DNA of 64,000 bases from Theobroma cacao (lineage: Eukaryota > Streptophyta > Magnoliopsida > Malvales > Malvaceae), in contig NC_030853.1 of NCBI RefSeq assembly GCF_000208745.1, positions 8,910,713 to 8,974,712 on the forward strand. The letters are read 5' to 3'. Under the pieces are notes generated by a model that had not been told where the DNA came from, searched no databases, and saw nothing but the letters and a program-made list of their open reading frames with translations. The translations under genes and the position numbers were made by a program. Below are positions 49,963 through 61,433 of this stretch, piece by piece (positions within the stretch are counted from its first letter, which is position 1; each line of letters starts with the position of its first letter).

Positions 49963-50369
49963 GAAAACTTTTGGCTTTTACACAGAACACAAAATGCATT
50001 CAGTTAACTAAGGTAAATCTTAGTCAACTAAGAGTTTTTTGTTAGCATTAAATAGTAAGACTTAGTCAATTTAGAGAAAAAAGAATAAAATAAAGAAAAG
50101 TTGGGTTTATCGGGTAATAAAAGAAAAGAAGGAAAATAGCTGGGGAAATAACCAACATTAGATGGAACATTTCAAATTTTGAATAGCAAAAATCTGACAA
50201 GTATTTAAAGGAAAGACAGACAGTTTCCTTTGAAAAATTGAACTGCCTTCACCCATTTCCCTTGCATTTTCTAAAATCGAAACCCATCTCTCTACACTTT
50301 CCTCTCTGAAATTGACTCAAACCCCTATCATTTAGACAAAACCCCTGTCAGACAAATTCTTGCATCAAA
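49963..50369 (+). mobile_element. Sirevirus spacer between pol and the third ORF
   Basis: About 400 bp without coding potential. It includes further TTAGTCAACTAA-type palindromes (50019-50032), the same motif as in the LTR. It could carry a subgenomic promoter or splice site for the third ORF, but no signal can be pinned down. Confidence 0.6.
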
Positions 50370-52189
50370 ATGGGGAGATCTCCACAGAGCAAAGAAATCG
50401 CAGAAAAGAAGAAAGGGAAGAAACCACTAGAAGAAAGGACAGGAACAAAAAGTCTGAAGAAGAAACAAAAAATCATGTCTGCGTCAGTAAAAGAGATATC
50501 GGAGAAACTAAAAGAGAAGAAGCAGAAAATGGAAAATAAGAAGGACAAGGAGCCTACACTCAAGAAAGGTATTAGTTCCTCGTCTTTTGAGTTCATAAAT
50601 AGATTGCATGAACTGAGGTTCAAAAATATTGAGAATGCACCTATTTCCTGTGGCAAATATATTGACTGGAAGAGTTTTGATGAGAACTTAGAGATTCAGA
50701 CTTGTTTATCCGACTATTTTGATGAACTAAAACTGAAAAGATTTAGTACCTTTAAGAATAGATCCTATAGTGCAAGTTTGGTAAAGGAATTATATTTTGG
50801 CATTACTTTAAAAGAAAAGGAATTAAAGGATTCTGATGATTATGTCAAAGATGGTCTAAATGTATATTTGAATGGGAAAGAATTTGTTATCACTATTGAG
50901 GATTTAGGAAGCTAACTAAAAATCGAGTGTGAAGAATGTGAGTATGAGTTTCTAGAAAAGTATGATCCATCCTTATTATGGGAAATCATCACCGGGAGAA
51001 AGGAAAAGTATTCTTCAAAGAGCAATTCAAGTCTGATAATCAACCCCTAGATTGGATTTTACACTACTTTATAGCAACAAACATTTAGGGCAGAAGTGGA
51101 AGTTTGAGTTACATCAGCCTTCAAGATCTTTGGTTGATGGAACATGCCTTCAATGGGGTTTCTCTGAATGTAGGAAGGTTTATGATTGAAAAGATGAGAG
51201 GAGCTTGCAAACTTGATAAGGTCAACCTGCCTTATGGGAATGTCATCACATCTCTTATGCAGAAAAAAAGAGTTTGGGAAAAGGGGTATGAAATGGGCAT
51301 GGTGAAAACTAGAGATCAAGCCATTTACTATGGCAGTTTGATCAAAATAGGGTATATACTCAAAGGGGAAAGATTCATTAAGACCCCCAAGACTGGTCTT
51401 CGAAGAGAATCCAGCTTGCCTGCTCAACAAGAGGGAGCATCATCCAAATTCTCAAATAAAGTTATTTTCAATCTTTTTTTGAGAATCGAGAGGAAGCTTA
51501 CTGACCAAGGAGAAAGACTACAGAAAATTGAAGAGAAAATTATAAAATTAGAAAATGACCTGAAGAAGAAAGAAAAAGAGCCATTTGAACTTGTGGCTGC
51601 AGACACCTCTGCAACACCTAGCACCGCACTAGCACAGCAAGGTGCTGAAGGTTCAGCTGAGCTAGCAAAAAAGTCTGCTCCTCATGGTGGAAGTCATGGC
51701 AATCAAGCTGAAGGTTCAACCGACAAATCTGTTAATCCTGTTCTACAGACTGAAGACTCTCACCAAGGGGTTGATCAGCCAGCCAAGACAGCCTCTTTGA
51801 AACTTCAAAGCAAAAATGAATCAGAACAAGGGACTGAAGTGGTTGGTTCAGAAACAGAGAAACAGCAGGCCTCCCCTCTCAACTCAGAAGAAATATCCAT
51901 TATGGATATTTTCCATCAAATGGTTAGGGAGGGACAAGCTGAAAAAGACACTACTAGGACAGAAACTCAAAAGAATGGTTGAGATATAGGAAAAGAGAAG
52001 AAACCTACATCAGCTCCTAGAGTAAAGGAAAAATCTGGAAAAGAAAAAGCCACTGCAACACCACCAACAGAGGCAAAAGCACCAACCAAGGGAAAGAAGA
52101 CTATGGCCACCAAGATAGCTTTTCTCAAGAGAAGAAAGTCTTCCAGATTGGCAGAGAAATCTAAACCAGTTTCAACCTTTTCTTCCTAG
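50370..52189 (+). pseudogene. Sirevirus third ORF (env-like position / plant transposon domain), broken
   Basis: Starts at ATG 50370. The first frame runs to TAA 50913-50915. After at least one frameshift (about 51040-51060) and a TAG at 51086-51088, the protein continues in another frame to TGA 51980-51982, then in the same frame to TAG 52187-52189. The N-terminus is very lysine-rich (residues 1-65). The middle has the SLQDLWLMEHAFNGVSLNVG and GYILKGERF patterns, resembling the 'putative plant transposon protein' domain seen in plant genomes. A coiled-coil-like stretch of K/E/L/I heptads follows around 51480-51580, then a low-complexity S/E/Q/A tail and a basic end. No signal peptide or membrane helix is visible, so an envelope role is not supported by the sequence. 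The position after pol is that of the Sirevirus env-like ORF. Confidence 0.75.
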
Positions 52190-53106
52190 AGTTTAGTCCC
52201 TGTCTCAAACAAGTCCTCACCAAAACTTTCCCCTTGAAAGTCATCGCCTCTCCTCTTCCTCTAAACCTTTCCTATGGCACTGAATCCTCACCCTCTGACA
52301 CATCAGACGAATAGAAGCCCCTTCATTTGATGCTGACAAAAAAAGGGAGTGGAATGGTAAAACAAGGGGTGCAGGAACCAGAGAATAAATTAAAAAAAAT
52401 GTTAGGGTGGAGGAACCAGGAAGGAACTTAGAAAAGAAAAAGAAAGCATAAATGAATCAGGAGCAAGAACTTAGAAAAATAGGGGATAAGAAGCAAAAAC
52501 AGTTCAGGGGCAATTTTGGAACATCTTTTGATTAACTGCTATTTGTGTCATGGTGGCACTTGAACACTCAATTTTAATTATGTTGTTTATATAGTAGTGT
52601 GAGACATGAATGTTGATATATCTATGATGTTTGTTTGCTGAAAATTGAATCTTTGCTGATATTTTGCTATCCATGATATTTTAACTGTTGTTAACAAAAT
52701 CTGTTGCTGAAACATATTGAACTGCATGCTGATAACTGCTGCTGTATGTTGACAATTGATCAACTTGCTATTGCAAATAATAATGGATGTTGTGAATAGT
52801 TTGTTGACTGAATTATGAAAGGAATAGACCAAATTTGATGACTATATACTGTTGACAGCCCTTGCTGAATTTTCTATGAAAAACTATCAACATTCATTGC
52901 TATAAATCACCCAAAATTTTGCACATATGTATTCTCTAAATGTATAATGTCATTTTCTATATGACAAGAATAAAATTTGATGGAATAAATATGCACACAC
53001 TAAGGGGGAGCATATGCTTAGGGGGAGCAATCCTCATTTTTTGCAGAAAACTAAAATGAGTAAAAAGACACTATGTATTAATCAAGGAATGTTTTGTCAT
53101 CATTAC
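52190..53106 (+). mobile_element. Sirevirus 3' untranslated region
   Basis: No ORF. T/G-rich with repeated TTGCTGA/TGTTGA words (52600-52860). Contains two extra PPT-like tracts, AAGGGGGAG at 53002-53010 and TAGGGGGAG near 53019-53027, upstream of the real PPT, a known Sirevirus trait. Confidence 0.75.
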
Positions 53107-53119
53107 AAAAGGGGAAGAT
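53107..53119 (+). other. Sirevirus polypurine tract
   Basis: AAAAGGGGAAGAT directly before the TGTTGACTCC start of the 3' LTR. Confidence 0.92.
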
Positions 53120-54185
53120 TGTTGACTCCATTAGTTTTTGATGATAGTAAAACATTCCCATTCATTTGTGTCTAATGCCTTTACTTAAGTGTGCTGGAAA
53201 ATTAATGTATGAAATTAATAAATCAATTCTTCAAAGTGTATATTAAAAGAAAAAAAGAGATAAAAATAATAAGACATGACTGATTAACAAGGAGGAAGCT
53301 CATTAGCTGAATAAGGAAGGATGTTGGTTGGCCAAGATTCAAATTGGAGAAATGGCGAGCTGAAGAGTTTGAGAAACAAAGACAACTTAGTCAACCAAGA
53401 ATTAGTCAGTCGACTAAGTGGTTACTGCTTGAACTGCAAAAGACAAGGAGCGAAAAAGAGAGACAACCTAGTCAACTAAGATATTGGGTAGTCGACTAAA
53501 AGACAAAGTAACGATTGGAACTGACTCTCAACTGTCTCCAATGGCTAGAAAACTGTCAAACTGCCATTAGAGATATTTCTTCAAGTATAAAAGGGTCTAC
53601 CAACAATTAGAAATAAGTTTTTTAAAAACCTTGAATGAAATTTGAGCTATAAAGAGTTGAAAAACCAGAAAATCTTCACAGCTCTTGTCTGCATTTAAAC
53701 ACCTATTCTTTGAATTTGTAATTTGCAGTCAATCTTGTACCACTCAGATCATCTAGTGATCATAGGTACTTTCTTTTACTACTTTTCTTGTATTCTTAAG
53801 AGTGAGGAAGTCACTCTAAGGGGTTATTCAAGCTTGGGACAGCTTGATTGTTGTAGGTTGTGGTTGAGCCTTGGAAAAACCAATTTGGGTTTTCAGTTTA
53901 GCTCATGAAAAACTAGTGAAAAAGGTTTTGGCTGAGCCTTGTAAAAGCCATTGTAAAGCTTGGTGAAAGCTTGTGAATTTCACCGAATCTTAGTGGATTT
54001 GTTGGAAAAATTCTTGGTTGGATAATCAAGGTAGTGGATATAGGTCTTGCACCGAATCACTCTAAATTGCTGTGCATTGTCTACTCTATTTTTATTTTCT
54101 TTATGCTAGAAATTAGTTCCTCATCTTGTCAAGAGTCGATTTGTGTTATCCACCCTCCCTCTAGCACATATTATTGAGACCAACA
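53120..54185 (+). mobile_element. Sirevirus 3' LTR
   Basis: 1066 bp, TGTTGACTCC to GAGACCAACA, then AATAT. The TATA box is at 53586-53592. Palindromes are at 53402-53417, 53469-53478 and 53489-53498. It is 34 bp shorter than the 5' LTR, mostly through one deletion after 53498. Differences from the 5' LTR are mostly transitions. Confidence 0.95.
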
Positions 54186-54244
54186 AATATATAATGAAGG
54201 ATTTTGTTTTCACCTTTATTAGGGTCTCATCTTTGCATGCATAG

Positions 54245-54351
54245 CATTTATTAAATCACAAAAAATAAATCTATCACATGCATACTACTTTGCATTGCAT
54301 AACATTTATTAAATTACATAAAATAAATCTATCACATGCAAACTACTTTGG
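54245..54351. repeat. 58-bp tandem duplication
   Basis: CATTTATTAAATYACA...AATAAATCTATCACATGC starts at 54245 and again at 54303. Absent from copy 1. Confidence 0.88.
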
Positions 54352-54942
54352 ATGATTATGGACTTTAACTATACTAATTTCCTTGAGCCATTAAAGGAAA
54401 CTAGCTTGGTCAAACCTAGGGGATTACATATAAGAATCTTCAAAATTTGCTTGTAATTTCCTTGTCTTTCTTGGCACCTTGGATCTCCATCGTCAATTTT
54501 TCCAAAATTCAATCCCTAATCTATCCTAATTCTAATTACATTTGAATGTAGAAACCTCGAGTTACATTCGAAGGGAGTAAGATGAGGAAAGAATTTTACA
54601 AACTGAGATGAAGAGGTAAGGCAGGACATGCAAGCCTTATTTCAAAATACCAAAAATTTACATTCAACCATAGCATAATCATATTGGGCCTAAGTCCATA
54701 ATCATCCACATATATTCATCAATATGAATAAAATTTAAAAACATGTCTCATTCAAATTGTTAATCATATCAAGTATTTGAGATAAGCAATTTTCAACATT
54801 TAAATTTTGCCAATTTCAAATTTTCGAGTAACCATTTAATTCTATATATATGGAAACTTCTTTCATATATGGTAAGTTTACTAATCAAAATTAGTAATTT
54901 ATCCATTCCTAATCTTCTTAGAATTAGAATTAAATTTTTATT

Positions 54943-55044
54943 ACAAATTACAAATTAAAACATTTTTAATTTGTGCTCTTAAACATTTTACCTACAAATT
55001 ACAAATTAAAACATTTTTAATTTGTGTTGCTAAACATTTTACAC
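54943..55044. repeat. 51-bp tandem duplication
   Basis: ACAAATTACAAATTAAAACA starts at 54943 and 54994. Each unit contains the inverted repeat ACAAATTAAAA / TTTTTAATTTGT, able to form a hairpin. Confidence 0.9.
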
Positions 55045-55219
55045 AACCTGTTATTAATCTCATTTAATTAAAGATTGAATGTCTATTATTACCTAATCTT
55101 ATTAGGAAATAACTTAGACAATTTAATCTTTAAATTTAATGTCAAATTAGAATTATCTTCTTGTAAGAAGTCAATTCAAAACAAAATTTGTTTATAAATA
55201 TTCAGACTCCCATTACTCC

Positions 55220-55847
55220 TAGGAATCTAATTCCTAAATTAATGTAGTCTTAAATTATTTAAATTTTGACACCCTTAAATTAAGGAATCACATTCCATAA
55301 TTTATAAAATAAATTATCAATCTTTACGGAACATATTCCATAAATATTTAATTGGCTAATGAAGATAGTTTAACTTCCATAATTTTAGAAATCGCATTTC
55401 TTTATTTATGGATGTTAATGCATCATCTTTGACATCCTTAATTTTAGGAATCATATTCCTTAAATTAAATGTTAAAAAAAATCAGCATAATTATGGAACC
55501 AATTTCATAACTTATCCTCAGCCAATTAACTAATTTAATTGATCATTTATTAGTGTAAAATTTGGACAAATTCTATGTCTTAACCAAGACAGTGTCCTGT
55601 TGCAGACAATAACAAACATGTCCTAATTATGTGGCATTATGGTGGTGTATATTTAGGAATTTTATTCCAATAAAATTTATCCTGATAGATAACTCATGGA
55701 ACTATTCCAGAATAATTTTTTAGGATTTTAAGAGGTGATTGGCTGATTCAAAAATTCAAAAATCGAGACCTTTATCTGCAGGAGGTAGAATTGGTTTTTG
55801 AGTACTTTTGAAATTCTTTGTGACTAAAACTTAGGAATTTAATTCCT
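55220..55847. repeat. Array of GGAAT...ATTCC short palindromes
   Basis: Eight degenerate copies of AGGAATCNNATTCCT centred near 55228, 55290, 55334, 55394, 55452, 55500, 55662 and 55840. The first six are spaced 44-62 bp apart, suggesting a decayed ~55-bp tandem repeat. Confidence 0.75.
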
Positions 55848-55910
55848 AATAAAATTTATCCTGATAGATAACTCATGGAACTATTCCAGAATAAATTTTC
55901 AGGATTTTAG
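55654..55910. repeat. Direct duplication of ~78 bp with spacer
   Basis: 55654-55731 and 55832-55910 are nearly identical (ATCCTGATAGATAACTCATG core) and separated by about 100 bp. Confidence 0.88.
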
Positions 55911-55919
55911 CCAAACCAC

Positions 55920-56351
55920 TAATGGGTTTGGCTATTGATGGTATGCTCAAAATACGCAGCAGAAAGAAAATTAAAACTTTATAACTAAACAACAAAAACA
56001 TGCCTCCACCCATGGATCACCTTGGTGATATTTAACACATAAAAGCACAAAATAAATTATTGCTTAGAAAGTTACCTTGCCAAGTAATTTTGTAATCATA
56101 ATGGCACTTTCCGAAGCAATCCCATGAACACCACAAGGAGCAAAAACCATAGCCAATCAAGTGCTTGGCCTCCAATGGTAGTACACACGATTGCACTTGA
56201 ACCTTCAATAAAGGAGGAAGTTTTTAACTATATTTTGTTCTAGCAAAGAGGACAACAATTATCCTTTTATTCCTTTTAACAATCTTAGTCGAACCTCTCT
56301 TGAAAATTGCTTCATAAGCAATTTTCTCTTGCTCAAAACAGGAGTGGTGGG
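55920..56351 (-). mobile_element. Copia-like LTR, terminal fragment
   Basis: Matches 21551-21990 of the Copia-like LTR (ATGGGTTTGGCTAT, AACAACAAAAACATGCCTCC, CAAGTGCTTGGCCTCCAATGG). Ends on the minus strand in AACCCATTA at 55920 and is cut at 56351 by element C LTR sequence. Confidence 0.8.
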
Positions 56352-57813
56352 TAAAAATACCCTTAGTGGGTAAAAATTCGTATTTTTGCTCCGAAAATTC
56401 TCATTATTTTTTCTACGCTCATAATTCATCATTGTTATCATAATTCTTCAAATAAACATCAAGATCATCAGCCAATATTCCCCTAGAAAATTTGGCCAAT
56501 AATGGTAATTGAGGAAAATAAATTCTTTTCTTGCTGTTTTGTTCCTAAATATACTAAACTAACTAAAAACACTAACATAACTTAAAATCAAATTAATCTA
56601 ACAACTTTCTCTCTCCTAACCCATTTTCATCAGCCATCAATTCATCATGAAAACATGTAATTTAATCATGGAAAATAAGGAGAAATGCTTCGGAATAAGA
56701 AAACTCAAGCTTAATAGAAAAAATCTCATCTTTTTCACTTAATTTCCTTGAAAATTCACACTTTTTCTTTGATTTTCTCTCTTATTTTCTCTCTCTTCTT
56801 GCTGATTTGGCCAGCCATGGGGTGGAAGATGGGCTGATTTTTGTGCCTTTTAAAAAGGAAAACAATAAATTAATAAAGACATGACACGTGGCATCATGTC
56901 ATTGGCCCGTTTTTAAAACTTTTAAAATTTTAATCCTTTTTATCTCCACCACACAATTATTCAATAGTCAAAATGAGGATAAGGAATGACCATGTGCTGG
57001 AAAAATGTCCTGGTGATGAAAAATTACTGTGTTTCCCCTAGGGTGGTAAAATTACCATTTTACACCTATACTCCAAATTATACTGGAATTAAAATTCTTT
57101 TTCACTTCTAAACCTCAAATCATACTCCAATAAGTCAAATGAGGCAAAAAATCTTTTCTAAAATTTCTCATTTTGTCCCCAGGTGGCAAATGACCATTTT
57201 ACCCCTAGATAGCGAAAATTTCAGTTTGACTCCAAATTGATCCTCGAACTCCGAATCACCATATTAAACCATTCTGGGACTTTAAAATTCTTAATTTTAT
57301 CGTAAATTCTCTATTTGATCTAGTTCGAGGCCTAAATCAACTTTATTGTACCTCTAGGTACAATACCGACTTTTGTAAATTTTTCGAGACTCTCCTAACA
57401 TGCAAACATGTTATCCATCACATGTACGTCATGACAAATATTTTTATAGAGTCGGGCTTGTCATCTTCTCCCCCACTTGGATCGACCATATGATCCTTCT
57501 TCATGACTGATTTCGGTATCTAGCTAAATATTAATATTTTAATATTATTTTATTAATAAAATATTATTTTATTCTAAAAATTTTATTTTGTCTCCTTGGT
57601 ACCCAAAATACCTTATTATGCCTCACTTGACTTCCGAATCGCGTTTTATCTCACAAATTCTCTTTCGATAAAATTATTATTATTTTCTCACTTATGGAAT
57701 ATTTTCTCTTAAACTACTCATTTCGTCTTTTATCACTTTTAAACATTTTAATTAACCTCAATTTGCATCCGATAAACTTTATTTATCACCATATCAAAGT
57801 ATGGGGTACTTCA
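56352..57813 (-). mobile_element. Element C 3' LTR (alpha start + beta), truncated
   Basis: On the minus strand the LTR begins TGAAGTACCCCATAC at 57813 directly after the PPT. It follows the alpha module to 57464, then switches to the beta module, whose TGACAAGCCCGACTC start is at 57463, and runs to 56352. There it is truncated against the Copia-like LTR. 56352-57100 is about 95% identical (by eye) to 63215-64000, the 5' LTR of C. The X end is missing here. Confidence 0.8.
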
Positions 57814-57826
57814 ATCTCCCCCACTT
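57814..57826 (-). other. Polypurine tract of element C
   Basis: AAGTGGGGGAGAT on the minus strand, identical to the PPT of element A. Confidence 0.9.
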
Positions 57827-60671
57827 AAATAGAATTCGTCCTCGAATTCCTGTCGATGTTGCGTTATCAATCTCCTTGTATGATCCTACTCCTTGTTCCT
57901 TTTATGGGGACATTCAATTTATTTACCTCGTTCACCCTCAGTTCAATTAAATGCTTTATTTATGGCAATTATCATCCTTTGGAACCGGATCAGTAATATT
58001 TTTTACAACCATGATCTCTTATATCGAGACACTAAGCATGCCTTTATCACCATTATTAAATTTGAACCATAACTTCATCTCAATTATACCGATTTCGATC
58101 ACATATCATACTTACTTATGTATACCTATTCATCATTTTATTAATTTGCTCCATACCAAATTTCTCAATCTTAATTCATTCATCTTATACTAGTCCATAC
58201 CCTTCCTTTAATAGGGTTCCATTAAGAACTTAAACAATCCAAGGTTTACCTTCAAAGTCGTTCATAACTTTAATCGTTCATTGCATGTCCGTTAACACTT
58301 TAACTCACTGACCTCCTCTAGGATTATTTCAAAATCTCCCAATTACTGAGAACAATTCTTCACCTTAGTTAGTGAAATTATCAATTTCATATATACATAT
58401 ATACATGCATTTTCAAATGTCAACCTCTCTCTTTATGTATAGGAATCCATGTGTTCACATGCCTTGGTCTACATTCCCCCTTTATTCATCCGTATCCCAA
58501 TCCTAGTTTCAATATAATAATTCTTATAATGCATGTCAACCTTCTTATTATACTTGCGTATAACTTCATATCATTCATATCATTTCCAACCATATTTTTG
58601 AGTTTCCTTGTACTATATGTCATTGCATCACAATGTCATCTCCATTGAATTATAATCTATTACACGAGTATGCTTTATAATCCTATTAATGCCTCAAAGA
58701 TTTATCTTAACTTGATCATTGCATCTCATGCAATACCACAATTCCTAAGAGTCATCCTTTTTCCTTGATTATCCTTCATACCTCTACATTACCTTGTATC
58801 TTTCTTGCATTACAATATTGATTTGTCACTTAAGACTCAAACTCATTTCAATCATGTATACCTCAAGCATTTTCGAATTCCAATTTTCGTAATATATATT
58901 AGGAAAGTTTCATTATCTGACTTCATTCTCAGGGTCAACTTCTATCATCCTTTGTTCCACTCCTTCATATGAACATAACATCATTCTTCCTTAACCAATT
59001 TATAAATTGTACTTGAAATTGTAAAACTTAAAACTAGATTCTCCTCAGTTATTTTTCAATATTAATACTAATATCATTCTCAACTTACAGCTTCCTTTTT
59101 ATAATCACATAACTTAGTGCTTGCTTTAACGAGATCCAGAGCAAAACTTCTCTTAAGTATTTCCTTGGGAATATCTATCTTAAACTTATGTCTCATAGCA
59201 TGTGATCCCTTAACTTGTGATTTAGCCATTAGGCTTCTCAACAAGTTTTAAAATTTTTACGTTTCATACTTGCTGTATATGATTAGAATCTCTTCTCAAA
59301 GGTGTTTATGTATTCCTAAAACACTTACTCTTAAAGTTATATAAATACGTACTCATCCATTCAATCCCTAACTCATCTTCATAGGTTTCTAGGGTGTCAC
59401 ACAATTAGCTTCATGTTGTTACTAACCCTTGTCATTTTACTGTATGAAAACAGATATTATAAATTCTCGTAAGGATATTCTATATAAACTGATTTTCTAT
59501 ACCAATCTCGTAATTCTTCCTTCACACTTTCATTATTTGGTATCTCATCTCAATATAGTCATTTCAAGAATCTTTCAATTTTTCTTTTAATTATATGCCT
59601 ATATACAAGACAATAAAGAAGTTTTTCAATTCATTTAGGTAAACATTCTCTAGAATATTTAAAACTCTCAGATAACAAAACACAATGACCAATAACCAAA
59701 ATTCAATTTGTAAGCTCATTATCGTGTCACTCCCATCTTACTCATGCATCATAGGCGTGAGGTATTCGGACCATTACAACGTTGAACAGTCAATGCTGAA
59801 GTATTGTAGCCATTGGAATTTTCTTCATCAAAACTATTTGTCTGCATTAAAAGTCACCACATCAATCCTTCTCAACCAGTGGGTTTCCTTTCTAGCCATA
59901 TATCATGAGTTCCATAAGTATAGGTACCTTCTATTTTCTTGTCAACACACTAAGCCAGATTAATGCTTTCATCTCATGTCATCTTTTAACTTTTATCAAC
60001 ATTCATAAAATTCCACCTCAAAATATCCTTTCTATACAATGTAATAAATTCATGATACATATACCACTCCACACATAAGTTGCTTACTATCTACGACTTT
60101 CCTCAAATTTATTGTCATCCCTATCCAATTATCTTCTTTGTCTTATACTCCAATAATTTTATTGACTTTCGGTATAATTAACTACGAAAACAACCCAGCT
60201 TCCTCCTCACTTTATTCTCCGCAATCCTTACTGAATCAAAATTTTATATTCCCCATATTCCATAATTTAACTACATTGGGTTATATTTGTACCCAACTAT
60301 TACCTCATAGTGTCATAACATCATTGAATAATTCCCTTCATGCTTAAATTACAATCATTAACGTAATCACATTATCCATTCCGAATGTCATTTATAACCT
60401 TATTGCTTCCTTCTATAACCTTCCTCAATAATTATATTACCAATTTACCCCTATCATACTAAAGATTCCCATATACCTTCAGTTACTTAAACAGCCATTT
60501 TATAATACATTATAGTCATATACTTTTAAAAGCCAAACTATTTACTTTTTTGTACAGATAACTATTATCTCCTTTACATTACATTTACTTAGAGTTAAGG
60601 TACAGTAAAATCCTACGAAAATATTACATGTCCTTGGGATCATCATCTTAATCTGATCTTATCAGAAAATT
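57827..60671 (-). mobile_element. Element C internal remnant
   Basis: Reverse-oriented, collinear with A and B (for example CACATGCTATGAGACATAAG on the minus strand near 59200, and TACCTCACGCCTATGATG near 59750). No intact ORF, and no RT or integrase motif. The internal region of C is about 3.6 kb, the longest of the three. Plus-strand ORFs such as 57951-58193 and 59685-59963 are antisense artefacts. Confidence 0.75.
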
Positions 60672-61157
60672 CTACTCAGAGTGCTTCTTAGGATCCTCTT
60701 CCGAGTTCTCCTCATTTTGTGATTTTTTCCTTTGCTCCTCAATCCAGGCTTGTTGTCTTCTCCTAATTTCCTCGGCACTCACCGATGCAGCATTTCTTCC
60801 ACATCCAGGAGGAAAATGGCATACAACGTTTACCCCCTTCCTAAGACGAATATCTCCCCTTGCAATTGCCTTCCTCGTATGTTCTCTATGGTACTCTTCG
60901 GATTATTTCAAAAGGAAATCTATTTCAGTTTTCAGAATATTGGAGCTACTCTCACTTTCAAAATTCTGGCTACTTTCAAAGCTTTCCTTATTATGAACCC
61001 ATTCTGCTAAGTTCAGAGGAATTCTGTTATTAGGAATTCAGGATGGACCACCTTCCGAATCACCTATATTAGGGTACCATTTGTTTCTAACCGTAGAATC
61101 TAGAGATCTCTTGCTATCACTATGAGAGGTATCGGGACTACCACCTCTTCTACACAT
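60672..61157 (-). pseudogene. Element C gag-like ORF with premature stops
   Basis: Collinear with the ORFs of A and B from an ATG at 61157 (minus) to TAG at 60672-60674, 162 codons in one frame but with two premature stop codons. It keeps the RGGSPDTSHS start, the NKESFESSQNFESESSS segment, VVCHFPPGCGRNAASVS and RRRQQAWIEEQRKKSQ. It has only one copy of the VV-HF-PPGCG motif, as in B. Putative gag-like fragment of a gypsy element, no longer translatable in full. Confidence 0.65.
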
Positions 61158-61413
61158 GGCGTGTCTATCACGAGTGCACCTCAAAACCTGTATGCAATCA
61201 AATAGTATTTGCTTAATTATTTATGCATCTCAAAAGTTGGTAGATTTCTATATGTAGATGCATACATTCTATTCAATCTAACCTAACTTAACTTATATTA
61301 ACTGAACTTGACTTGAGGCCACGCTGACACTGTAAAATTTAAAACAACTTTAAAACAACTTTAAACCCAAAAGTTTAGATCTTTAAAACCAAAAGCTATG
61401 ATCTTTAAACCAT

Positions 61414-61425
61414 GCTCTGATACTA
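61414..61425 (-). other. Primer-binding site of element C
   Basis: TAGTATCAGAGC on the minus strand, eight bases after the LTR end. tRNA-Met type with one change at the second base. Confidence 0.82.
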
Positions 61426-61433
61426 ATCTAAAT

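Larger units (their letters stand above)
41151..54185 (+). mobile_element. Full-length Sirevirus-type Ty1/copia retrotransposon
   Basis: Complete structure: 1100-bp 5' LTR, PBS, gag with two zinc knuckles, protease, integrase, RT/RNase H, a third ORF after pol, multiple PPT-like tracts and a 1066-bp 3' LTR. Flanked by AATAT. Total 13.0 kb, or about 10.2 kb without the nested LTR at 45642-48492. The pol order PR-INT-RT-RH identifies Ty1/copia. The long gag, the additional ORF downstream of pol and the TTTTGTCATCATTA...GGGGAAGAT end are typical of the Sirevirus (SIRE/Maximus) lineage. The LTRs differ at roughly 13 positions in the first 210 bp (counted by eye), so the insertion is not recent. 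Confidence 0.95.
54191..55919. mobile_element. Family 6 copy 2, right part
   Basis: 54191-54620 matches copy 1 (20278-20650). From 54620 on the sequence is very AT-rich and unlike copy 1, with several local duplications. No reading frame, and no recognised motif. Confidence 0.55.

Noticed and set aside
60732..61010. 92-residue plus-strand ORF
   Set aside because: Antisense to the gag-like pseudogene of element C.
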